Of a stretch of DNA of 64,000 nt, positions 26,680 through 35,195 are shown piece after piece (positions within the stretch are counted from its first letter, which is position 1; each line of letters opens with the position of its first letter). The translations under genes were made by a program, and so were the position numbers. Source of the stretch: Succinivibrio dextrinosolvens (GTDB lineage: Bacteria; Pseudomonadota; Gammaproteobacteria; Enterobacterales; Succinivibrionaceae); NCBI RefSeq assembly GCF_011065405.1, contig NZ_CP047056.1, positions 3,370,747 to 3,434,746 on the forward strand. Direction: 5' to 3'. The notes beneath the pieces are model-generated. The model saw only the letters and a program-made list of their open reading frames with translations, searched no databases and had not been told where the DNA came from.

Positions 26680-28458
26680 ATGGATATTAAAAAACAGAGT
26701 GTTGGTACAGAGGACTTTGAGAAAAACATACTATCTAAAGCGGTATACATAGATAAAACATCATATCTAACAGAATTATACGGTGAGCATGTTCATTCCA
26801 ACGGCATGAGTTATGTTGATGATGTTCTTCTGTTTACCCGTCCCCGCCGTTTTGGTAAGACTCTGACCATGAGCATGATTAAGAATTTCTTTGAACTTAA
26901 TTATGCTGATCCTGAAGATAAATCCAAGCCTAAGCAACTATTCCATAACCTTGCTATATCCAGGAATAAAGCCTTCTGTGAAAAATACATGGGGCAATTT
27001 CCTGTTATAAGTATCTCTTTAAAAGATGTTGAAGGAGAGACCGTTGAGGGGGCATTAAATGAGCTTTTAGGCAAGATCTACGAATTATATGATGGTTTCA
27101 GATCACTTTTAGACTGTAATGCGTTAGCTCCTGAGGATCATGATGCATATCAGTATGTTCTGTCTTTTACAAAGCAAAGTAGCCGATTATGGGATGAAAA
27201 CTATTTTATAAATGCAACAGATGTTATTAAATCAAGTCTTTATAATTTGACCTCATATCTGTACAAGGCCTATGGAAGAAAAACCATTGTTATTGTCGAC
27301 GAATATGATGTACCTCTCCAGAAGGCTACTGTTCATGGATATTATCAAAAGCTCCTCGGCATTATTCGGGGAATGTTCAGTAAGGTCTTCAAAACTAACA
27401 GTTACCTTGAAAAGGGATTCGTTACAGGCTGTCTGCGTATCAGCCATGAGAGTATCTTTACCGGCATCAACAATTTCTCAATCTACACTGTAAATGATGA
27501 GGCCTACAATACTTTTATCGGTTTTACCCGAGAAGAGACAGTTGAACTTTTAAATAAACAGAAATTAAGTTCAAAAGAAGAAATTGTCATGAAATGGTAT
27601 AACGGCTATAACTTTGCCGGAGCGAAGATGCTTTGTCCATGGAGTGTCTTAAAGTTCTGTGAGAGTGCAGGAAAATCTGAAAATCTCAATGAGCTTATAC
27701 CTGATAACTACTGGATCAATACCTCCGGTAATGACATTATTGATATCTGTCTTAAACACCCGGATGCAAAAGATTCTATGCGTCTGCAGAATCTGTTAAA
27801 CGGCAATTCTGAACTTATTCAAGCCTCTGAATTTACCTCATATCCAGAGATTAATACCGGTACAGATTTTGAGACCATGATGAGTATGATGCTGCATACC
27901 GGCTATCTGACTGTTATAAAGACACATCCTGACAGAAGTCTTGATGTTAAAATTCCTAACGAGGAAGTTTTAGACAGCTTCAGAGAACGAATTAAGGTTG
28001 TATTCAGTAAGAAGAATGCTCCATGGTTTGAGAAGGCAGAAGCACTGAAGAGTGCTTTATTTAATAATGATAAGGATGAGGTTCAGCGTCTGATTAACGA
28101 ACTTCTTTTAAACTTTGTCAGCGTAAGAGATTCTTCTTATGAGAACTTTTACCACGGATTCTTGTTAGGTGTTCTCTCAATAGTTACCCAAAATGCTTCG
28201 GAAATCTCATCTAATAAAGAAAATGGTAAGGGGTTCTCGGATTTAATATTAAGATCTGGTTTTAAGGCAGTTATACTGGAGTTCAAGAAGATGCCTTCTG
28301 ATTCAGTTCCAAAGGTTCTGTTGAATACATGTTCTGAGGCACTAGAACAGATAGAAGAGAACAAATATGATTACAACCTGCAGCAGGATGGTTATACACA
28401 AATCAGAAAGTTTGGCATAACTTTTTATGGTAAAGAGTGCGTTGTACTTAATGCCTAA
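26680..28458 (+). CDS. AAA-ATPase-like / PD-(D/E)XK nuclease family protein (copy 7)
   Basis: This 592-residue partner of the preceding gene lies 83 bases downstream with its own copy of the promoter. The N-terminus (DIKKQSVGTEDFEKNILSKA) differs from copy 6. The P-loop block (RPRRFGKTLTMSMIKNFF through FCEKYMGQ) is nearly the same, residues about 115-235 are different (EGALNELLGKIYELYDGFRS), and the remaining 354 residues are the same except the very last (A instead of V). Catalytic-type residues are as in copy 6: IVDEYDVPLQK, GKGFSDLIL, VILEFKK. A weak terminator hairpin follows. Such a pattern indicates recent gene conversion or unequal crossing-over. Confidence 0.87.
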   Translation: MDIKKQSVGTEDFEKNILSKAVYIDKTSYLTELYGEHVHSNGMSYVDDVLLFTRPRRFGKTLTMSMIKNFFELNYADPEDKSKPKQLFHNLAISRNKAFCEKYMGQFPVISISLKDVEGETVEGALNELLGKIYELYDGFRSLLDCNALAPEDHDAYQYVLSFTKQSSRLWDENYFINATDVIKSSLYNLTSYLYKAYGRKTIVIVDEYDVPLQKATVHGYYQKLLGIIRGMFSKVFKTNSYLEKGFVTGCLRISHESIFTGINNFSIYTVNDEAYNTFIGFTREETVELLNKQKLSSKEEIVMKWYNGYNFAGAKMLCPWSVLKFCESAGKSENLNELIPDNYWINTSGNDIIDICLKHPDAKDSMRLQNLLNGNSELIQASEFTSYPEINTGTDFETMMSMMLHTGYLTVIKTHPDRSLDVKIPNEEVLDSFRERIKVVFSKKNAPWFEKAEALKSALFNNDKDEVQRLINELLLNFVSVRDSSYENFYHGFLLGVLSIVTQNASEISSNKENGKGFSDLILRSGFKAVILEFKKMPSDSVPKVLLNTCSEALEQIEENKYDYNLQQDGYTQIRKFGITFYGKECVVLNA

Positions 28459-28471
28459 TCTTATGTAAACG

Positions 28472-28496
28472 AAAAGCTCTATCAGTGGAGTTTTTT
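28472..28496 (+). terminator. Probable terminator after copy 7
   Basis: AAAGCTC pairs with GAGTTTT (one wobble) around an 8-base loop, followed by further T residues. Confidence 0.55.
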
Positions 28497-28565
28497 CTGC
28501 TGTTTTACTATCAGTTTAAGCATATATAGTAATCTTTCCTAAGATTAGACTTCACATGGTCTTGA

Positions 28566-28600
28566 GCTGTCCCCAATGGAGACAGCTTAAAGAAGCTGTC
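28566..28600. repeat. Overlapping alternative hairpins between convergent genes
   Basis: The heptamers AGCTGTC, GACAGCT and AGCTGTC follow one another, so the middle one can pair with either neighbour. GACAGCTT/AAGCTGTC is the stronger, with an 8-bp stem and 4-base loop. There is no T-tract. It lies just past the end of the minus-strand regulator gene. Confidence 0.45.
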
Positions 28601-28608
28601 ATCTTGAT

Positions 28609-30186
28609 TTAACTAATTGAAAACCTGTACTTGCCTTTTCCTGCTCCTTCAACAGAAACTGTAACTTTCAGTTCCTGTTCCATTCTCTTCAGATAAGAGG
28701 TTGCAGTGACTTCTGAACAGCCTAGGATCTTGACCACACGTGTATTTCCAAAAACCTCTGTACCAATATTTTCATATAACTTCAGAATGTTATTTTTTAT
28801 ATTGCTTGAATAGTTTGAATCCATGATTTTCTGTTTCAGAACTTTTGTATCAGCTTCTATTTTAAGATTTTTATTCAGATCGGTCTTGTTTTTGGTTTTG
28901 TAGTATTCTTCGTTAACAGGAATAACCACAGATGTGACATTATCATTGGAGTCAAAGGTCTTATAGTAAAGATCTGGAGAGCCGTTTTCTCTCATTGACC
29001 TTTTTGCTTCACCAATGCCTGTACCGAAGGATTCAATTATTCCTAAATCTTTGAACATATCTCTTATTTCGGGATTTTCAGTATCTCTCTCGTTAAAGAA
29101 TGATCTCTCATTTAAATCACTGATGCGAATAGGAGGTAGGGGTTTATTGTAATTTACTATATTTATTTGTTTTTCTGACACATATACCTGGATAGGTTTT
29201 CCATTCTCGTAATTGTTATGAACAATTGCATTTGCTAGAAGCTCTTCTAGTGCAATAAAGGTAAAATTCTCTATTTTTCTGTTCTCAGCGTTTCCTTCTT
29301 CTCTTAGTACCAGTTCGTTAAGAAAATTTGTGTTTATATAATCTAAAACTGCGTAGTACTGTTTCCAGATGGCTCCCTTAAAAATCTTATATTCCATCTT
29401 TCTTTTATTTCCGAACATATCTACAATAAGCTCAGTGTAGGCATATGGAATATGTTTATCCGGATGTTCTGAAAACATTAGAAGGGCAAAGTTTTTTACA
29501 CGGTTTCCTGCAGGATCATTTTTATCAATTAAATTCAGGGAATTGGCAAGATCTTTCTTTTCCATGCCTTCACTGATCTGTCTGGTGCTGGTTTTAGAAA
29601 AGTATCCCTTGATTAAATCCATGTCTAAATCATCAAGAGTAGCTCCTGAACTTACAATTGAGCTGAAATGAAAGTTAGAAAATTTGCGTAAAAGATCATA
29701 TTCCTCATCAACTCTAGCAAGACGTGTATCCGCTTCAATTCTCACATATCTGCCGGGCTTTAGGTGAATCCTTTTGTCCTTTTCGGCTTTTTCAGTTACC
29801 ATAAATGGTCCACCAATCTGGCGTAGGACAATTAAAATCAGATAGCTGATTCCATCAAGTTCGTTAGATAAGACTTCAAACGAAACATTTGGATAAAGAA
29901 ATGAGCGCAAGGAATTAATGGTATTTTTGCATTTCTCCAGCTGGCCTTTGTAAATTCCTTTTATAGGCAATACTGGTACAGCCTTATTTGCTTCATTATT
30001 CTCTTCTTCTACGCCAATAAAAATATATTGAATATCGTTGTTGTAGTAATTATTTCCATAAGCACAGATTGTTTTCAGTATTTTGTCCAGCTGTTGTTCA
30101 GAGGCTTTGTATTCTACGTAAGAACATTCTGCGGTTTTATTTTTTAGGATCTCGTTTGCTTGTTTTTTTATTTGTACGTAATCCAT
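28609..30186 (-). CDS. AlbA_2 / HATPase_c_4 type putative transcriptional regulator
   Basis: This 525-residue protein starts at MDYVQIKKQANEIL, behind AGAGG eight bases upstream; a longer frame (seven codons) has no ribosome site. Residues about 10-160 match the AlbA_2 (Schlafen-like, formerly AAA_4) domain, with SYVEYKAS...ICAYGNNYYN and YIFIGVEEE. The second half has the ATP-binding segment ALEELLANAIVHNNYENGKPIQVYV...INIVNYNKPLPP and FGTGIGEAKRSM found in these proteins. A winged-helix-like C-terminus (NTRVVKILGCSEVTATSYLKRMEQEL) would bind DNA. Members are usually annotated as ATP-binding or DNA-binding transcriptional regulators of unknown target. Its upstream region is a 21-bp repeat array, an obvious candidate for its own binding site. 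Confidence 0.83.
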   Translation of the reverse strand: MDYVQIKKQANEILKNKTAECSYVEYKASEQQLDKILKTICAYGNNYYNNDIQYIFIGVEEENNEANKAVPVLPIKGIYKGQLEKCKNTINSLRSFLYPNVSFEVLSNELDGISYLILIVLRQIGGPFMVTEKAEKDKRIHLKPGRYVRIEADTRLARVDEEYDLLRKFSNFHFSSIVSSGATLDDLDMDLIKGYFSKTSTRQISEGMEKKDLANSLNLIDKNDPAGNRVKNFALLMFSEHPDKHIPYAYTELIVDMFGNKRKMEYKIFKGAIWKQYYAVLDYINTNFLNELVLREEGNAENRKIENFTFIALEELLANAIVHNNYENGKPIQVYVSEKQINIVNYNKPLPPIRISDLNERSFFNERDTENPEIRDMFKDLGIIESFGTGIGEAKRSMRENGSPDLYYKTFDSNDNVTSVVIPVNEEYYKTKNKTDLNKNLKIEADTKVLKQKIMDSNYSSNIKNNILKLYENIGTEVFGNTRVVKILGCSEVTATSYLKRMEQELKVTVSVEGAGKGKYRFSIS

Positions 30187-30200
30187 AATTTTTACCTCTG

Positions 30201-30485
30201 AATCCAAAGTTTTTTGCTATCAATCCAAAGAAATTGTATACCAAACCAAAGAAATTGTATACCAATCCAAAGTTTTTTTGTTTCTAAAACAGAAATTTTT
30301 TGTATCAAACCAAAGTTTTTAGCCTCAAATCCAAAGAAATTGGCTTTCAATCCAAAGTTTTTAGCCTTCAATCCCAAAAAATTGTGGGGCCAAAACAAAG
30401 TTTTTAGCATCCAATCCAAAGAAATTGGTGAGCAAACCAAAGTTTTTAGAATCAAATCCGAAGAAAATTAGTGGTCAATCCAAAG
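30201..30485. repeat. Array of 14 degenerate 21-bp repeats
   Basis: A nonamer of the type AATCCAAAG recurs at 30201, 30222, 30243, 30264, about 30286, 30307, 30328, 30349, 30370, 30392, 30413, 30434, 30455 and 30477, almost always 21 bases apart. What follows it mostly alternates between TTTTTAGC-type and AAATTGG-type, giving a 42-bp higher-order period. The array lies directly upstream of the AlbA_2 regulator gene. Both strands are open in one frame, a by-product of a 21-base (7-codon) period; I do not call a protein. Confidence 0.88.
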
Positions 30486-30598
30486 TATGGGGATGTGTAT
30501 ATTCATGGTATTGTTAAAATATGGTGCAGAATAAGGATAGAAATGAATGCAACATTCTTAACTACAAACCGATTTAGTAGAGATAAAATCTGCTTTGT

Positions 30599-32377
30599 TT
30601 AATTCATGGCGACCACGCATTCTTTTCCTAAAAAGGATATTCCATATTTGATGATCCTGTAATTTTTCTGCTCATAAGGACTGGCGTATTTCTTTAGCTC
30701 AATTTGCTCAAGAGCCCCTTTGCAGATCTCATCAAAACTCTCTCCTTTATAAAGCTTTTTAAACTCTATAATTACCACTTCCTTTTTGGGAGAGTAATCT
30801 AAAATCAGATCTGCATATCCATCACCACTTTCAGTATCTGATTTTATTTCTGTATTTTGATCTATTGTTAAGGCGAGAATGCCGGCTAAAAAGCCATGAT
30901 AATAGTCTTCATAGGCTGTATTTCTTATTGATACAAAGGTTAAAAGCAGTTCATTTATCAGATTCTGAACTTTATCCTTATTTTCTGCAAACAATGCGTT
31001 TTTTAATTCTGCAACTTTTGAATACCACTGAGAATTTCGTTTACTGAAAATAATCTTTGCTTTTTGACTAAAACAGTCTAGCACTTCTTTATTTGGTATT
31101 TTTACCTCGATGCTTCCATCTTCATTAGTCTTAACAACAGTTAAATATCCTGTATAAAGCATCATCCCCATCATAGTATCAAAATCGGTATGAATTGATA
31201 TTTCAGGATAGGTTGTAAAATCAGGCGGTAAAATTATTTCTGTTCCTCCGTCCAGTAGATTCTGCAGCCTTTGAGAATCTATGGCATCAGGATGATTGAT
31301 ACAGATGGAGACAATATCGTTGCTTGAGGTATTATTAAAATAATTACCAGGAGTAAAGGTTAAAGGATTTTCTGAAGAATTTGCCTTATGACAGAATGAT
31401 AAAACACTCCATGGGCAGAGCATTTTTGCTCCTGCAAAGTTGTAGCCGTCATACCACTCTAAAACATCCTTTTCTCTTTCCTGAAGATTTCTTTTTTTCA
31501 GAAGTTCTGTTACTTCCTTATGGGTAAATCCTATAAAATCACGATACAGCTCATCCTGAATGGTATAGAGTGAGAAATTATTGATACCTGTATAGATACT
31601 TTCATGGCTGATTCGTAAGCATCCGGTCACAATTCCCTTTTCAAGGAACTCATTGGTTTTGAATACCTCCTCAAACATTCCTCTAATAATATTCAGCATT
31701 TCCTTATAATAACCGTATACCGCAGCCTTCTGCAGAGGAACATCATATTCATCAACTAGAACAATAACTTTTTTTCTGTAGATACTGTAAAGATAAGAGG
31801 TTAAATCTTTTAATGAGGATTTAACCAGAAGCGTAATGTTGTTTTTTACATCAGGATTACTGAAAGTAATGATTTGTCCATTTTTTGCTAGTTGAACAAT
31901 TTTTGAGAACTTTTCTTTATCTTCAGGTGCAAGACTGCTTTGTTTAAGAAAACTGTACTGTTTATACAGGTCTCCAATGCGGTTAAATAAAGCGGTTAAT
32001 GCTTCAATATAATCTTCACCGAAAACTCCCTTAAGAGAGATACTGATTACAGGATACTCTCCCATGTATTTATCACAGAAATCCTTATCCTGAGAAATTT
32101 CTAAATTTTTGAAGAGTTCTTTTGGTTTTGATTTGTCGGCAGGATTATCGTAATTAAGCTCAAAGAAGTTCTTAATCATACTCATGGTCAGAGTCTTTCC
32201 AAAGCGGCGTGGACGGGTAAAAAGACTCACATAATCCTCATAGGTTTCACCGTTATCATGAACTTTTTCTCCAAATAGCTCTTTTAGATAAGATGTTTTA
32301 TCTATGTAGGGAGCTCCCTTTTTAATAAGGGTTTCAAAATCTTCATAACCAACTGTGAAACGTTCTGACAATTTCAT
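30599..32377 (-). CDS. AAA-ATPase-like / PD-(D/E)XK nuclease family protein (copy 8)
   Basis: This 592-residue protein is of the same subtype as 24812 and 26680 but diverged over its whole length, so it is an older paralogue. Motifs: APYIDKTSYLKELFGE, P-loop RPRRFGKTLTMSMI, Walker B KVIVLVDEYDVPLQKA, GIVTGCLRISHESIYTGINNF, EWYDGYNFAGAKMLCPWSV, and the C-terminal core DGYADLIL followed by VVIIEFKKLY. The start ATG lies seven bases after a weak ribosome site (TAGGAG). It follows the rsx operon on the same strand, about 50 bases after rsxE begins its 3' end, so read-through from rsx is possible. Function unknown. Confidence 0.85.
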   Translation of the reverse strand: MKLSERFTVGYEDFETLIKKGAPYIDKTSYLKELFGEKVHDNGETYEDYVSLFTRPRRFGKTLTMSMIKNFFELNYDNPADKSKPKELFKNLEISQDKDFCDKYMGEYPVISISLKGVFGEDYIEALTALFNRIGDLYKQYSFLKQSSLAPEDKEKFSKIVQLAKNGQIITFSNPDVKNNITLLVKSSLKDLTSYLYSIYRKKVIVLVDEYDVPLQKAAVYGYYKEMLNIIRGMFEEVFKTNEFLEKGIVTGCLRISHESIYTGINNFSLYTIQDELYRDFIGFTHKEVTELLKKRNLQEREKDVLEWYDGYNFAGAKMLCPWSVLSFCHKANSSENPLTFTPGNYFNNTSSNDIVSICINHPDAIDSQRLQNLLDGGTEIILPPDFTTYPEISIHTDFDTMMGMMLYTGYLTVVKTNEDGSIEVKIPNKEVLDCFSQKAKIIFSKRNSQWYSKVAELKNALFAENKDKVQNLINELLLTFVSIRNTAYEDYYHGFLAGILALTIDQNTEIKSDTESGDGYADLILDYSPKKEVVIIEFKKLYKGESFDEICKGALEQIELKKYASPYEQKNYRIIKYGISFLGKECVVAMN

Positions 32378-32427
32378 ACTCCTAAATCCAAAAATCAGCT
32401 TTTCTATTTTTTCGCCTGGGTTGACTA

Positions 32428-33162
32428 TCAGTTCTGAATTGACTTGATTCTAAAGCTGTTTTCTATCTTATGACGTCTGAAATTCTGCATAAAATTCTTT
32501 AAGGCAATCATAAAGGCCAGTACAAAGAAACCGCCCGGAGGCAGAATAGCAACCATCAGTGTGTAATCAGCATTTATAAAGGTACACTCAAGAGCTTCAC
32601 CGAAGCTTCCAAAAAGCTTGGAGGCGCCCATGAACAGAGTACCCTGTCCGATAATCTCACGCACAGCACCCAGGACAAAGAGTACTAAAGAGAAACCTAC
32701 ACCGGTACCTACGGCATCTACAAAGGCAAGAATCGGACCGTTGCGGCTGGCAAAGGCTTCAGCTCTGCCCATGATGATACAGTTGGTTACAATCAGGGCA
32801 AGATAGATGCCCAGCTGAGAGTTCAGATCAGGGAAGTATGCCTCAATATAGAATTTGACCAAGGTAACCAGGGTAGCAATAAAAAGCACATAGATAGGAA
32901 TTCTGACTTCCTTGAAGATACATCTGCGGATTAGAGAAATAATCACAGAGCTTGCGCAGACCACAATCAGAGTGGCAAGACCAAGACCTATGGCAGATAC
33001 AGCAGAGGTGGTAACCGCAAGGAGAGGGCAGAGTCCTAACAGCTGACACAGACCAGGATTGTTGGACCAGATGCCTTCAAACAGAATCTTTAAAAGTGAG
33101 GTTTTAGCTGAGGCTTTTACTTTTTTCTTTTTGCCTTCAACGGTATCAATCTTGTTGTCCAT
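32428..33162 (-). CDS. rsxE: Electron transport complex subunit RsxE/RnfE
   Basis: This 244-residue integral membrane protein has about six transmembrane segments. Diagnostic blocks are WSNNPGLCQLLGLCPLLAVT near the N-terminus and LIVTNCIIMGRAEAFAS plus DAVGTGVGFSLVLFVLGAVREIIG in the middle. RsxE pairs with RsxA to form the membrane core of the Rnf/Rsx complex, which moves electrons between ferredoxin and NADH coupled to Na+ or H+, and in E. coli resets SoxR. It is the last gene of rsxABCDGE, 4 bases after rsxG. The charged N-terminal extension (DTVEGKKKKVKASAK) is longer than usual. Confidence 0.95.
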   Translation of the reverse strand: MDNKIDTVEGKKKKVKASAKTSLLKILFEGIWSNNPGLCQLLGLCPLLAVTTSAVSAIGLGLATLIVVCASSVIISLIRRCIFKEVRIPIYVLFIATLVTLVKFYIEAYFPDLNSQLGIYLALIVTNCIIMGRAEAFASRNGPILAFVDAVGTGVGFSLVLFVLGAVREIIGQGTLFMGASKLFGSFGEALECTFINADYTLMVAILPPGGFFVLAFMIALKNFMQNFRRHKIENSFRIKSIQN

Positions 33163-33166
33163 ACTA

Positions 33167-33877
33167 TTACTTCACCTTGCATTTTTTAAGTGAACGGATA
33201 TCAAAGCTGTTTAATTCCTTTAAAGCCTGATAGGTGGCAATTACAGTCGCTCTGGAGGTGACGGTGGAGCCTGTAATAAAATCAAAATCACCACCGTTTT
33301 TCTTTACATCCCAGTTGGCTGTTAAAAGCGAATGTCCTGAGAGCTGATCTAAAAAGTTTCCATGGTCTCTGTCTACCTTATCACCAAGTCCAGGGGTTTC
33401 CTGTGAAAAATAGATATCAGCCTTGTAAACCTTTTTATCAGGTGTAAAGCCGGCAATCATCACCAGAGGATCAGAATAACCCAAGGAGGTGGAGTAGGTC
33501 ATGATATAGCCTTTGATTTCCAGATCTTTAGAGGCAATATAAAGCTTCTGATTATGACCTACGTTTTTGCTTTTCTGTATGGTATAGCAGGTAAGCCTGA
33601 TATTATCTCCACGGGCATCATCAGGAAGCAGACTGTTGATTTTTGCCTTAAGAGAATTAGCTCGGTTGTTTTCTCTCATCTGTTCAGTGCTCTCTGAGGT
33701 ATACATAATCATACCTACACATAATGAGGCAACAAAGGCTAGAGAAAGACCTGAGAGGATTGCTCTGGCTGTTCTTGAATATTTGTACTTCTTTTTCTTA
33801 TTTTTGTCGTTACCGGTATTTGTTGAGCCGGTATCATTGGTATTGGTATCTAATACCGTTTCAAGATTTTTATTCAT
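33167..33877 (-). CDS. rsxG: Electron transport complex subunit RsxG/RnfG
   Basis: This 236-residue protein has a polar, Asn/Thr/Lys-rich cytoplasmic N-terminus, one transmembrane segment (residues about 38-60) and a periplasmic FMN domain. The covalent-flavin motif region reads DFDFITGSTVTSRATV, and Thr207 is the expected attachment residue by analogy with RnfG of other species. The block SQETPGLGDKVD is typical of the family. The start codon overlaps the rsxD stop (TAATG), indicating translational coupling. The N-terminal extension of about 35 residues before the membrane segment is unusual. Confidence 0.93.
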   Translation of the reverse strand: MNKNLETVLDTNTNDTGSTNTGNDKNKKKKYKYSRTARAILSGLSLAFVASLCVGMIMYTSESTEQMRENNRANSLKAKINSLLPDDARGDNIRLTCYTIQKSKNVGHNQKLYIASKDLEIKGYIMTYSTSLGYSDPLVMIAGFTPDKKVYKADIYFSQETPGLGDKVDRDHGNFLDQLSGHSLLTANWDVKKNGGDFDFITGSTVTSRATVIATYQALKELNSFDIRSLKKCKVK

Positions 33878-35028
33878 TACTGAAATCCTCCCTTTTTATA
33901 ACCTACACCATAAGGTCTTCGAGAGGTCATGACATCAATTAAAGGTGCACAGGCGTTGCCTAAGAGGACTGCGAAGGCAACCGCATCAGAATAGGAGCCG
34001 TAGGCTCTTAGAATTACAATCAAAAAGGCCACAAAGACTGAAAAATAAATTCGGCCTTTGGAGGTCCCTGCATTGGTAACCGGATCGGTGATGATGAAGA
34101 ATGCTGCCAGCATGGTACCGCCAAAGAACAGACCGTCTTCTACATTCAGGTAATTGCCAGGGAAGAAATGATTTAGAATCCACTGGAAGAATATAAAGGA
34201 GGCAAAGAAAGCCACTACCATACGCAGGATAATAATCTTAAAGGCAAAGAGGATAAGTCCGCCTATGCAGTAGGCAACAGCAAGTGCCATATAGGCCTTG
34301 TAGTTTCCAAGAGTAAAATCGTGACCTGGCAGCAGATCTAAGGATGAGGTCTTGCGGGCAGACTTGATATTCTCAAGATAGGTGGCACCGCTGAAGCTGT
34401 CTACTATTGAACTGATGCTCAGATCGTTATCCTCATCATGAGTGTTTTCAGAAAGATTTAACCCCTCCACCAGATTTCTGAGGTTAACCGGATCAGCTTT
34501 ATTAAAAATCACCTGCTGGGTTGCTGATAGAGTGGCCTGAGTATAGGCGGCAGGTGCCGGTACGATCCAGGCGTTGCTCATGGCAGCAGGGCAGGAGATA
34601 ACAATAAAAATAAAGCCAGCCATAGCAGGGTTGAAGATATTGTGTCCTAAACCACCGAAGACGGATTTAACCACGATGATTGCAAAGACAGTGGCTACTA
34701 CAGTGTAATAGCACTGAAGTAATGGTGGCAGAGTAAAGGCCAGAATCATAGCGGTTACGGTGGCGGAGAGATCACCTACGGCTGTGGAGATGCTGCGGTG
34801 ACGCAGCAGGGCTACAATTATCTCGCAGATAAGAGCGGTTATCTCACAGATTAAAAACTGCCAGAGAATGCCGTAGCCAAAAAAGTATACCTGAACCATC
34901 AGAGCTGGCAGCAGGGCAAACAGGACACAGCCCATAATCAGCTGGGTGGTCATCTTCCCTTTGAGATGAGGTGCGGTTTCTATTCCTAGGATTTTTTTTA
35001 CCACACCCTGTGACTGGGTTATATTCAT
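33877..35028 (-). CDS. rsxD: Electron transport complex subunit RsxD/RnfD
   Basis: This 383-residue polytopic membrane protein has the covalent FMN motif SGAT at residues 213-216 (VDSFSGATYLENI), FGGLGHNIFNPAMAGF, and the C-terminal GGTMLAAFFIITDPVTNAGTSKGRIYF block of the NqrB/RnfD family. It carries electrons inside the membrane part of the Rsx complex. Unlike the other junctions in the operon, 167 bases separate it from rsxC, and that spacer is full of short direct repeats. The start MNITQSQGVVKKILGIETAPHLKG matches the usual amphipathic N-terminus. Confidence 0.94.
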   Translation of the reverse strand: MNITQSQGVVKKILGIETAPHLKGKMTTQLIMGCVLFALLPALMVQVYFFGYGILWQFLICEITALICEIIVALLRHRSISTAVGDLSATVTAMILAFTLPPLLQCYYTVVATVFAIIVVKSVFGGLGHNIFNPAMAGFIFIVISCPAAMSNAWIVPAPAAYTQATLSATQQVIFNKADPVNLRNLVEGLNLSENTHDEDNDLSISSIVDSFSGATYLENIKSARKTSSLDLLPGHDFTLGNYKAYMALAVAYCIGGLILFAFKIIILRMVVAFFASFIFFQWILNHFFPGNYLNVEDGLFFGGTMLAAFFIITDPVTNAGTSKGRIYFSVFVAFLIVILRAYGSYSDAVAFAVLLGNACAPLIDVMTSRRPYGVGYKKGGFQ

Positions 35029-35195
35029 ATTGGTCTTCTTTATTTATATATTCGTGTTTGTAACTTGTATTTCAGTGTCTTTATATTCGTCTTTATACAT
35101 CAGTGGTTATAAAACAGTGTTGGTTTTCATATTTGTATTTATAACTTCATCTTTATAACTTCATATTTTAATTTTCAGATTTTTCTGACTAACGA
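35029..35195 (-). promoter_or_regulatory. Repeat-rich spacer between rsxC and rsxD
   Basis: This AT-rich spacer contains TTTATAACTTCAT twice in tandem with a 14-base period (35138 and 35152) and looser copies such as TCTTTATATTCG/TCTTTATACATC. It may hold an internal promoter or simply be a slippage-prone insertion within the operon. Confidence 0.5.

Noticed and set aside
30201-30485. CRISPR array
   Set aside because: Units repeat every 21 bases without unique spacers, and no cas genes are near.
30543-30602. 19-codon ORF with an AAGGA site
   Set aside because: It overlaps the 3' end of the minus-strand ATPase gene and has no conserved feature.
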